26,377 bases of DNA from assembly GCA_003427395.1 (NCBI GenBank), contig BFEA01000161.1, forward strand, positions 2,293,411 through 2,319,787, written 5' to 3'. The notes under the pieces are model-generated. The model was not told where the DNA came from, searched no databases, and worked only from the letters and a program-made list of their open reading frames with translations. This document shows, one piece after another, positions 18,186 to 26,377 of the stretch; within the stretch, counting starts at the first letter, position 1; every line of letters begins with the position of its first letter. The position numbers and the translations under genes were made by a program. Origin of the DNA: Chara braunii. Its lineage: Eukaryota; Streptophyta; Charophyceae; Charales; Characeae.

Positions 18186-20310
18186 CTATTGTTCGGGAAG
18201 CGGCAGGGGCACAGGGAAGCATTCAGGCCGGCGATAGGACCACTGGTCATCCTGCATTGCCCAGTTCTTCCAGCTAAGCTTCCCATTTTCATGTATTTCG
18301 ACCATGATCTTACAATCAGGGTCGAGCCACATTTACTGGAAAGCAGCTATAGCCTTTCTCCTGCACTCCCCGTCCTGGGACGCTGCCAGTACCTCGGCGA
18401 GCTTCTTGCTAGCTTTGCTGAGGTTTTCTCGTATGACTTCCAGTAAATGTGCCTTGGCTTGGTGGAAACCAAAGGCGGCGTCTTGTCCCCTGCAGAGCAC
18501 CGGATCCTCCAGATTACCATAAGGACTGCCAATCTCATCTGGCCAAAAAGGTTGCGTTGGAAGGGTGTCCAAAAACAGCTGCCATATTTCTGTGTTTCCC
18601 CATTAGGATTAGAGCAATGTCCCAGTGAAATGCAGAGCCTGTAAACGTGTGCCACATCACGTCCCACCATTGCCACACTCGAGTCATCATCGGGCACGCT
18701 AGTAGACAATGTTCGAGGTCCGCCCTTCGTGGCTGTGCATTCGGACCGCAATGAGCACATATTGGGGAGAGGATCCCAACCTGCTCCAGGTTGGATCTCG
18801 TTGTGATCCAATCTGGGGTTGGGAGACAGCAGTTAGTTATTTGCCATTGAAGGGTTCGATGGGAGGTAGGCATGATGTGAGCGTGTGTGGCCCATGAGAT
18901 GTGATGCAGACATCCTTCTCTTATCGGAGAGTCCGGTTTCCATCTGTTCTTGACTACTTTGGTGGATGGGTGGAAGGTGTGTGCCCGCTTATAGCCTTCT
19001 TTAACTGAGGGTTGTCACTGGCACGGGGTTGGTGCCTTTCCATTCCCACTCATCCGGGTTAAAAGGTAGCCCCCCAACCGGGGTGGACATTTCGTACGCA
19101 TAATAACTTGCATCCTCGGATCCCACTACTCTAATTCTCATCAGCTCGCCTTCTTGTGCCGTACGGTCCAGGGCACGGTTTCTTTTAAGAGAGGCCCATC
19201 TTGCCCTCGGTACGTCAGGTTCATCGGCGTGCATCTGTACTCTTCCCTGGGTTATTTGTGACACCCTGAAGATGAGCATGGGGATGCCATTTGGGGTAGC
19301 TTGTATAACCCAATCAAGGGGACACAGCGACGGGCCGTCTTGTAATGTAGCCACCCATTGGGGCGGGATCGCCATCTGCAGTTGCTGCAACTTGGCTTGG
19401 ATGCTTTTGATATATTTCAATTGAGGCTGCAACTCTTCCAAGCACCCGCCTGGCTGTCCCATAATTCACGAGGGTGTATATTCCATTTCTCACCCACGTT
19501 AACCAGTGGGAGTTTGCAGCGAGGGAGAATGGTTGTTCGTCATTGTCGCAAACTAGCGGGTTTCCGAACAGAGGCTGTCGCCATAGCTCCTGCCAAGGCT
19601 GCCATCTCAATTGGGGGGGCTTCCTGGTTGGACCCATCTGTCTCCATAGACGCAGCATCGAGATCCAAAGGGGGTCATTTTGTAGATCCCATCGTACTCT
19701 ATTACGGGGTGAGCCATGTCTGTTACGACATGGGGGTTTCTGCAGCGACCAGGCAGCGTTTGTCAGCCACATAAGGGGATGGACTGGGAAGTCAGGATTG
19801 TGTGGGGGGGGCAGGTATGACAACTGTATGTACGCCAATTGTTGCCACGGAACATCATTGGCCAGCAATAGGCGAATAATCACTTTAACCATTAATGCTC
19901 TTATCTCATCCCCCAGGTCCAAGATACCCACCCCCCCTACCTTTTTTGGTTGCGTGACATATTTCCACGTGACTCCTTTGACGCACTGTGTAAGCGCATG
20001 GTCATTTCTCCATAAGTAAGCGGTCTGCGCAAAGGTTCGCTAGCTGCTTCTCCGGGATCTCCCAAAACGCTGACTTGTACCAGATGGTGGCGAGGACTGC
20101 ATTATTTATTGAGAGTGCCCTGCCTATGAGCGATGTGTGCAGGTCGTCCTAGTTGGCCAGTCTTTGCAGGGCAGTCTGAACCAAGGTCTGGCCATGATCG
20201 TGTGGGGGACCTAGCGCTGCCAAGCGAATACCCAAGATTCTGATTGTGTCCTCGAGGGGGTTCCAGATGACCGACGGATCTTGCGGGGGATGGGTTTCTT
20301 GTGGGGAAAG
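18186..20310 (-). pseudogene. LINE E ORF2, C-terminal region with zf-RVT domain
   Basis: After TGA at the end of the RT segment the frame continues (WNPLEDTIRILGIRLAAL), then GILDLGDEIRALMV (about 19931), LWRQPLFGN, and after a frameshift NGIPMLIFRV and LPFNPDEWEWKG. Then come VKEGYKRAH, RTLQWQITNCCLPTPD, CAHC and EHCLLACPM (zinc-binding residues, about 18873-18690), and after more shifts MVIWRIRC and a tail PDCKIMVEIHENGK, ending at TAG 18186-18188. This tail has an internal TAA at 18333-18335. LINE C has the same layout. The domain's role in LINEs is not settled; RNA or DNA binding is often assumed. Confidence 0.83.
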
Positions 20311-21236
20311 TCACCAACCCTCCGTCTTAGTCCCCCAATTGACTTTCATATCGGCTGCCACTGCAAACAATTGAATTGTGTTTGTTAGTGCTCTCAGGGA
20401 AGTCGGCGAAGCCTGAAGAAGGACCGTCAGATCGTCGACGAAGAGCGACGTCACCGGTACGAGGTGTGGGGGTAGTTCCGGGACATCGATACGCTTTATT
20501 GCGGGGTTAGACCTGATCATTGCTGCCAACACTTCCATTACCAAAACGAAGAGGAGAGGGGGCACCGGGTCACCTTGTCTTACCGACCTCTGGAGAGCAA
20601 ACGGGGTGGACAGGTGGCCGTTAACCATAATATTGGTCTCCGCAGATCTGTGCATGATGGATACCCATGTTCTGAATGCATTGCCAAAGTTCATTTTTTT
20701 CATACAGCAGTCCATGAAGTCCCAATCAACGTGGTCATAGGCTTTCTCGAAGTCTATGAACAGGATAGTTGCCTCCTTACGGTGTTGTCTAGCATATTTT
20801 ATTATCTCATTTACGAGCAGCACATTGTCCTGAGGCATGAACCCTGTTTGGTCTTGATATATTAGGTGTGACATGTGCGGAAGCAGGCGATTGGTAAGTG
20901 CTTTGGAGACCTTTTGTACGCCAATGGGAGCAGTGTGATTTGTATATAATTTCTAACGTCCCTCTTATCCCCCTTTTTATATAGGAGGGTGGTGATCCCT
21001 TGGCTCATCATGCCTCCAAAGGAGCCTTCCCTACGGACTGCTTGCACATACGCGACAATATTGTCCTGAAAGATTGTCCAATTTAGTATCCAAAATTCAT
21101 TGGGGAAGGAATCGAGGCTAGGGTTTTTTTCGTCTTCCATACCCCTCAGGGCCTCCAGCAGCTCGTCTGTGGACAGCGGCCCCTCCAGTAATTCTCGTTG
21201 AGCTATCGAGAGGATTGTTAGCAGGCGTTGGAGCAT
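20311..21236 (-). pseudogene. LINE E reverse transcriptase domain
   Basis: The fingers part (21236-20930) has PLSTDELLEALRGM, a diverged EKNPSLDSFPNEF block, and LLYKKGDKRDVRNY. A frameshift at about 20870-20930 leads to the palm: QTGF, motif A FIDFEKAYD (catalytic Asp codon 20752-20754), motif B SVRQGDP, and motif C FVDD (Asp codons 20431-20436), followed by KVNWGTKTEGW and TGA at 20311-20313. All three catalytic aspartates are present. The KSPGxDG-type loop has lost its glycines. Two reading frames are needed, so no single RT protein can be made from this copy as assembled. Confidence 0.9.
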
Positions 21237-21325
21237 AAACTGTCTGGCTTACGCCAATCTCTCATCACCCCACTGACCCATTTGCGAAGCATATAGTCTT
21301 TGGTAGTACTGGGCGGCATAGTCTA

Positions 21326-21577
21326 CTATGGCGTATGCGTTTCTTTCTTCCGCGAGGGCGGGGTCGAAAGGATGGCGAAGTGTGGACACGTTGCTTGCCT
21401 GACCCTGACCCTAGCTTTTCGAAAAAAAGTTTTGCCCATTGTCCCCTCCGTATCTTGTTTCCAGATACGTGTCTGAATACGGCAGGCCTCGTCCTGTTGG
21501 TTCAGATAGGTCTGCAAATGCTCCCTAGCAGTCTGTAACATGTGATAGGTTGTGTCATCCAGGGGTTCTGACTGCAT
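21326..21577 (-). pseudogene. LINE E ORF2 spacer between endonuclease and RT
   Basis: About 83 codons with LNQQDEACRIQTRIWKQDTEG and TFFRKARVR match the linker typical of LINE ORF2 (a helical A..R.......G...T.FF pattern) just before RT. About 135 bases between this and the endonuclease ORF, and 90 before RT, are out of frame. Confidence 0.75.
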
Positions 21578-21713
21578 CTTGTTGTCCCAAGTTTCCAGTT
21601 CTTTTAGTAGGTTGTCCAGGGCTTACGACCCCGCGCGTGATTTATAGAAAATTTCCTAATTCGGTCCCTTAATTGTGCGACCCCATCGTTGGACCAGTCA
21701 ACCACGGAACAGC

Positions 21714-22805
21714 CTATTCCTTTATGAGTTTCCCAATACTTCTAGAACCCCTCACCAAGTCTTTCAAGGATGCAAGTTTAAGAAGAGATGTATTAAACTT
21801 ATAGAAACTCGGTCCTTTTTCGATCGGTGGGTGGAAGGAGAGGCCCAGTGCTATCCCCCGGTGGTCAAAGGATTTGCACGCACTGAAAGGCATGATTGTC
21901 GAAACCATCAGCGTGCCTACCAGTTCTTCTAAGATAAGGCATAGGTGTATTCTCGAGTTAGATATGCCGGCTGCGCCTTTGGACCGTACACAGGTGTACG
22001 CCTTTTTTGTGGGGTACAACATCATGTTGGAGTATTTCAATTGTAGGGTATTCATCAATGTATTTAACATAAAGCTGGCCAGCACGTCCACGTCTAGGGC
22101 CCATCTATGTTGGGTCTGGGGCAGTCCTTGCGGGTCAGTGGAAGCCCTTCTATCCAGCAGAGGATCAGGTGTTATGATAAAATCCCTTGCGATGATGAAG
22201 GGAGGGCCCTTCGGTGACTGTTGTTGAAGCTGGAGCAGGAAGGCTACTCTATCTAGTGGGTCGTTCGGCCCGTAGATACTGGCAATAACTATTTCCTCGT
22301 CCCCCAACATGGCTCTCAGATACACCCATCGGCCTTCGTGCTGGTCGTACTGATGCGCCAGGGGGGTCAATCTCGAGGAGGGAGGGATCCATATTGCCAC
22401 CCCTGTAGAAACCCCAAATTTTGGTGGAGTTGAGAAGGACCCATATGGCCATACCCACTTCTCTTTGGCTTTATGGGCGGGAGTGTGGGTGAGATGCATT
22501 TCTTGCACACATATTACATCTGGCCATGGGTCTGCCCCTTCCGTTTTAAACATCCTCCAGATTGCGTCTTTCTTATCCTGGGAGGCATGTGCCAGACCGT
22601 TTAGATTTAGGGCTCCGACATCGAGGTCCGCCTGGGCCATCCTGCGTGCCCACTCCGGTGGGTGCCTTATTGGAGGGGGGACGCTGGGGTCTGGAGGCGG
22701 CACAGGTGGGGGGGGCGGCGACGGCGGTTGGAAAATCACGCAGTCCATGCAGGTACTCATTTGGGTGCCTTTGGGTTTGCCAAATTTACCTACCTGTTCG
22801 TGCAA
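21714..22805 (-). pseudogene. LINE E AP-type endonuclease domain
   Basis: Open for about 363 codons; the first codon in this frame is TTG, so the true start lies in the preceding frame. After CMDC (residues 19-22) and a proline-rich linker the endonuclease begins at about residue 62. Visible motifs: LNLNGL (66-71), QEMH (101-104, with the metal-binding Glu), IYGPND (178-182 region), ARDFI (206-210, where the family has GDFN, so the Asn is lost), SRIH (284-287, where the family has SRID, so the Asp is lost) and FDH (313-315, Asp and His kept). In working LINEs this enzyme nicks the target DNA. Two changed active-site residues make activity unlikely. Confidence 0.88.
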
Positions 22806-25433
22806 CCGTTAGCAACGAGTGGGTTCTTTCCTGCACATTCCAAGCATAGGGTACGAAGGGCTTCCGGTTCTTCTTCAAACTCGTCATCCGATTCTGACTC
22901 CTCAGATCTTCCTGATCGGTCACTGAGATGTTCGTTGTCCTGTTTGTCATCTGTCAAAAGGTCCGTTACCTGAGGTGCCAGCAAATTTATTAGGGGTTGT
23001 TGCTTCTCCTCGCCTAGCGGGATCAGGAGGTTAGCTGGGATCCCAAGCAAGGTAGGGGGCGTCAGTCGTGCCATTTGTCCAATTTTGGTGTTGTTTTGGA
23101 GGACAGCCCCTATGTCCTCCACCAGCACCGATGGCCAGAACTGATCGTCGTTCGTGCGTAAGCCAAGTACTCCGTCTGAAGACTCTTGTGAGGGTCGTTA
23201 CGGCGAGGAGGTGTACTCAGATGTTTTCCAGCTCAGCTCTTCCAACAGGTTTGTGACTGCGGTGATAATGGCTTTCGCCACCAGGGACCAGTCAATATCC
23301 TCCCTCTTCTCACATTGGTTTACCGCCTGTTTTATGGTCTGCTTGGCCAGGATCGTCCTCCGGATTCTTTCCCATCGGAGGGGGGGGATAATCTCGCATA
23401 TGGACATTTGTGAGGGGGCCAGCGAGTTTTGCAGGACCCAGTCCGTTATCTCTTTGAGTTGTGCGCACACTATCTTCTCCCGAATTAGCTGTTGTCGGTC
23501 CGGTAATGCAGATGGTCTGTCGCTTCGGGATGGGCCCTGCTGTCGCCAGATTGTGTGTCAGGCTGAATTGTTTCCATCACTAAGTCGAATGCTGGGTGCA
23601 CTCCTTCATTATTATTTTGGGGGGCGGGCAGGTTCTGATGACTCCCCCCCCCCGGGTGCACGTGGTCATCCTGTTGCTGGCCCAGCTCCATTTCGTGCTC
23701 TCGGTCCGGGTGGATGCCCTCTTGGGGATGCGTGGTTATTGACTCTTGTCCGTTCTGCTGTCCCAGCGTTAACTGTGCTTGTTGCGGGTGTGCCCCCATT
23801 GTTGCATCTGTACTGTTTTGGTTGAGGAACAAGTCAGGCAAGTGTGAGCAGTGCAGCCTTGTTTGCCAGTACTGTTTTTCTAGCTGCATCTGTTGGTGTT
23901 CTAGTTGCTGCAGCCTTCCAAGCGCTTCCCTCTGCGTGTATACGCTGTGTTGGACTCCAGTCAGCTGCTGTAAGATATTGTGCGGTTCCACCTCACCCGT
24001 TCCTGAACCGCGAAGGGATTCGTCGTACTGTTCCTGGGTCATCAGATTTCAAGGCCATTCCTGCTGTTGTGTTTGCAGCACCGACATTTGCTGAGTTCCA
24101 GATGGTGGAACAGCGCCTTCTGTTCCGTTGACAGAGTTGTTTCTAAGTTGTGCTCCGACTCCCAGTCTGATTCGGGATCTGACAAGACATCGTGCACGGG
24201 AACATCAAACTGAGGCAGTTTTGTTTGAGACGCCAGTCTGTGGGCTATTGCCTCTTGCAATTCTGCTTCTGCTTGTTCTTGCTCCCTCAACAAGAAGCAC
24301 CTGTACTCCGGTGAGCCCCTTACCGGCCCCTCTGCCCTACCCTGCTGCAGGTCTGCAACATCGAGGTCCAGGTTTGAGCGGGGGATGCGTCTGCGGCCCC
24401 TTGGTGGGTTTGCTGTGGCGGTTGCTCTTGCAACTGCTGGTTACTGGGGCGGCCCTGTTGGCGCGGGTCAGCCTGTTTGGGAATGTGCTGTTGGCCTATG
24501 GTTGGATCCGGGTTAGGAGGGGGAGGTAGCTGGCAGGTTGTCCGAGGCGTCGGCACTTCCGCCGGCTTCTTGAAGACCACGGGCTGAGTCCCAGGGCCGA
24601 GAAGGGGCCGGGGAGGGGCCTGGGGGGGTGGCCCAGATGGGAGGAAGTCCCTCAGCCCCTTCGCAATGTTTTGCAGGTGTTCATACTTGAATAGTTTATT
24701 CAGTCCTTTGAGCTGACCCCGCTGGAGCCCTGGAAGATGATTAGTTAACGAGAGCGTGTTGTGCAACATTTGGGTGGGTTGTAGTTGATTGGCAGTCTTT
24801 GCGTGCATTCGCATTGGGATCCCAGTTTTTTTGCCCGGACTGTGTCTGACTGGCTGAGCTTGCTACCACGAATGTCTTTGCCTGCGTTGTCATTGCTTCC
24901 CCACTTTCGTTACATCCCCCATCTGGCTGCCCCCCAAGGACACCAGTTGTTGTTCCGTCCTTCGGATAGCCAAACTGGTCGCTTTGCGTCAGCCGAGCAC
25001 ATTGCTCCCCTTGCATTGTTTGCTGCTGTGGGGGCGGGATGGCTATGTGTGTGTTTTCCTGTGTGAGGCCGGCGTCCTGCTCTGTGACTTTAACAATTGT
25101 CAGTCCCCCTGGCATGACGTCTTTGGTAGGCTCACCGGTTCGTCCCCCGTTTTTTGTGCTTTCTCCACTCGTGGGTTCATGCAGGGCCGGCAGGTCGGGT
25201 GGCAAAGGCGTCGGCTCTGATTGACACTGCGGAGGGCCGCCTCCTCCTAACAGTCTGTGCTGACCATTGATGGGCGATTCTGCCCCTGGCTGTCCCCCGG
25301 TTCCAGTTGTGTCCCCGGAGGCTGAGGTTATGGGTACCGTGGCCAAGTCATATGCAGACACTCCCGACCAAGTTTGCGGAGCTGCCCCCTCTGCCGTGTT
25401 AGTACAGGTGGCTGGCGGCCGCACCACAATCAC
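22790..25433 (-). pseudogene. LINE E ORF1-like region, broken in several frames
   Basis: Minus-strand segments in order: 25433-24741 (Thr, Gly and Pro rich), 24814-24320 (Pro/Gln rich, QGRPSNQQLQEQPPQQ), 24293-24042 (acidic, helical), 24042-23485 (Gln-rich coiled-coil pattern LQQLEHQQMQLEKQYW, then several HP-containing units), 23470-23198 (helical, LKEITDWVLQ) and 23128-22790 (acidic SESDDEFEEE, then CLEC). Frames change at each junction. A CLEC and a CMDC pair at the ORF1/ORF2 boundary could form one zinc site across a one-base shift near 22800. Codon use is G+C rich, unlike LINE D. Assignment to ORF1 rests on position upstream of the endonuclease and on the LKxxxxW similarity to LINE D. 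The initiation codon is not clear. Confidence 0.55.
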
Positions 25434-26169
25434 CGGTATTAGCGCTTCTCCACCGATCCGTCCCCCACATCCTGTCTTGTGGCCCGTGGCTGTGGCTATG
25501 ATTTCAGTAGCCTGCCCGTGTGGGGGTGGAGGAGTCTCTACCAGTGTTGTTTCGGCAGCCTGCCTGTGTGGCAGACTATGTCAAGGTCTTTGTCTGGAAA
25601 TCTGACTGAAATCTGACAGTCACAGTCAGATTAAAAAAATCCACTCCCGCTCCCGATACCAGGGGCAAGATTCCACTTGCCTGCAGTATGCATTTCTGAC
25701 TGTTGATGCGCGTAATCTAGGGTCAGAAATGGATCATCCTTGGCATGCTAGACCAGACCTAGACCCGGATGTCAGACTGGGAAATCTAGACCAGACCCTA
25801 GCTCTGGGGGGCACAACTGAAGCAATAAATGATGGAGTGGAATGCTGGCCCCTTGTTCGCAGCTTCTCAGGTGCTCGACAGCGGAGCTGCCTGACAGCCC
25901 TCCCTACAAATGTACAAGTATACTGGGGGGGGGAGAGAGGGGGGGGAGTGCTTTTTTTGTTGGATATACAATCGTCTGTGTCTTGACTGGGTGCATTGCA
26001 TTTCAATTTTGTGCCTACACACACATACATGCCGACACACTTCTGTATCTTGAATCTCCGCATTCGTGTGTCATTTTCTGTACAACATCTTGCTTCGGCA
26101 TAGCATTTTATATCCATCAACGTCAAACGGCCCTTGCCAGGACAAACACTCGTTCATGTACCAGTACAG
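25434..26169. other. Region upstream of LINE E ORF1, no gene seen
   Basis: It may contain LINE E's 5' untranslated region. A hairpin ATCTGAC-AGTCACA-GTCAGAT lies at 25611-25631, and a CTAGACCAGACCTAG-like unit occurs at 25748-25764 and 25786-25803. G runs lie at 25925-25948. ORFs of up to 150 codons have no recognisable domain, and one runs into the adapter. Confidence 0.4.
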
Positions 26170-26244
26170 AGATGCTGGACCTGGTCTCCAGCAGGTGCTG
26201 CTCTCCACCAATTGACAGAGCCTTCAACGCAGTCCCACTAACAT
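26170..26244 (+). mobile_element. SINE-like module copy 7, cut by adapter
   Basis: GATGCTGGACCTGGTCTCCAGC gives the first hairpin with an intact stem. The second reads GCTCT...AGAGC where other copies read GCTCC...GGAGC, a paired change that keeps the stem. The element stops at 26244 where the adapter starts. Confidence 0.75.
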
Positions 26245-26282
26245 CTGTCTCTTATACACATCTAGATGTGTATAAGAGACAG
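26245..26282. other. Tn5 mosaic-end junction adapter (artefact)
   Basis: Third perfect 38-bp copy of the junction. An ORF crossing it encodes SYTHLDVYKRQ, the known translation of this adapter. Confidence 0.97.
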
Positions 26283-26377
26283 AGTCCTGACTGAGGAAAA
26301 GGGTCTGAAGAAAAAGATGGTGATCTCAAAGAAGCTCCTGGTTGGATGTCGAACCAGTTATGAAAGGTAATCTTGTA
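26283..26377. repeat. 95-bp copy of 13187-13281 after adapter
   Basis: Identical by eye to 13187-13281 (offset 13096), in the same orientation, inside the 3' end of LINE D ORF2. It starts exactly at the adapter edge, so it is probably the other end of a circularised library fragment and not genomic continuation. Confidence 0.93.

Larger units (their letters stand above)
18055..25433 (-). mobile_element. LINE E: near full-length non-LTR retrotransposon
   Basis: On the minus strand the order is ORF1-like region (25433 to 22790), AP-type endonuclease (22805 to 21714), spacer (21577 to 21326), reverse transcriptase (21236 to 20311), C-terminal region with zf-RVT (about 20310 to 18186), and a short 3' untranslated part cut by adapter at 18055. 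This is a complete LINE domain order. More than ten frame changes or stops show it is dead or poorly assembled. No A tail is seen because of the adapter. Confidence 0.87.

Noticed and set aside
23154-23825. 223-codon plus-strand ORF
   Set aside because: It lies opposite LINE E ORF1 segments, has no recognisable domain, and its composition mirrors the Gln- and Pro-rich minus strand.
25842-26294. 150-codon plus-strand ORF
   Set aside because: Its C-terminus is encoded by adapter, and the rest crosses a SINE-like copy.

Overview
This window looks like nuclear repeat DNA from a eukaryote. I find no host protein gene, tRNA, rRNA or CRISPR array that I can support. The coding signal consists of decayed retrotransposons: non-LTR (LINE) elements whose ORF2 ends in a zinc-binding domain of the zf-RVT type, and one Ty3/gypsy chromovirus with a C-terminal chromodomain. 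Long (CT)n, (TG)n, poly(A)/poly(T) and poly(C) tracts and scattered N bases fit a draft assembly of a repeat-rich genome. zf-RVT LINEs together with a chromovirus make a plant or streptophyte alga the best guess. That is inference from element type only.

Layout. 1-91: CT/ACT microsatellite. 256-354: near-perfect 47-bp inverted repeat. 561-2393 (+): ORF2 3' half of LINE A, followed by a 3' untranslated part and a short repeat module ending in 27 A (2929-2955). 2956-3585 (-): LINE B 3' end, meeting LINE A tail to tail. 3586-5475: degenerate tandem repeats and (TG)19, no gene. 5476-7487 (+): chromovirus pol remnant (RT end, RNase H, integrase, chromodomain) with stops, frameshifts and an internal integrase deletion. 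7488-10429: palindromes, tandem repeats, one short repeat copy. 10430-11359 (+): LINE C 3' end. 12650-16031 (-): LINE D, with an ORF1-like part and the ORF2 3' end but no endonuclease or RT between them. 16300-17245: three more copies of the short repeat. 18055-25433 (-): LINE E, the most complete element, with ORF1, endonuclease, RT and zf-RVT regions broken by many frameshifts.

The LINEs fall into two groups. A, B and D share one ORF2 C-terminus; C and E share another. A short module of two small hairpins occurs seven times. In A and D it lies in the 3' untranslated region in sense orientation before a poly(A) tail. Elsewhere it stands alone, twice with its own A tail. This looks like a SINE family, possibly sharing its 3' end with the LINEs.

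Three perfect copies of a 38-bp Tn5 mosaic-end junction (17826-17863, 18017-18054, 26245-26282) are library adapter, not genome. The last is followed by 95 bp identical to 13187-13281, and the first two bracket a 153-bp copy of 18214-18366. Order around 17.8-18.2 kb and after 26244 is therefore artefactual.
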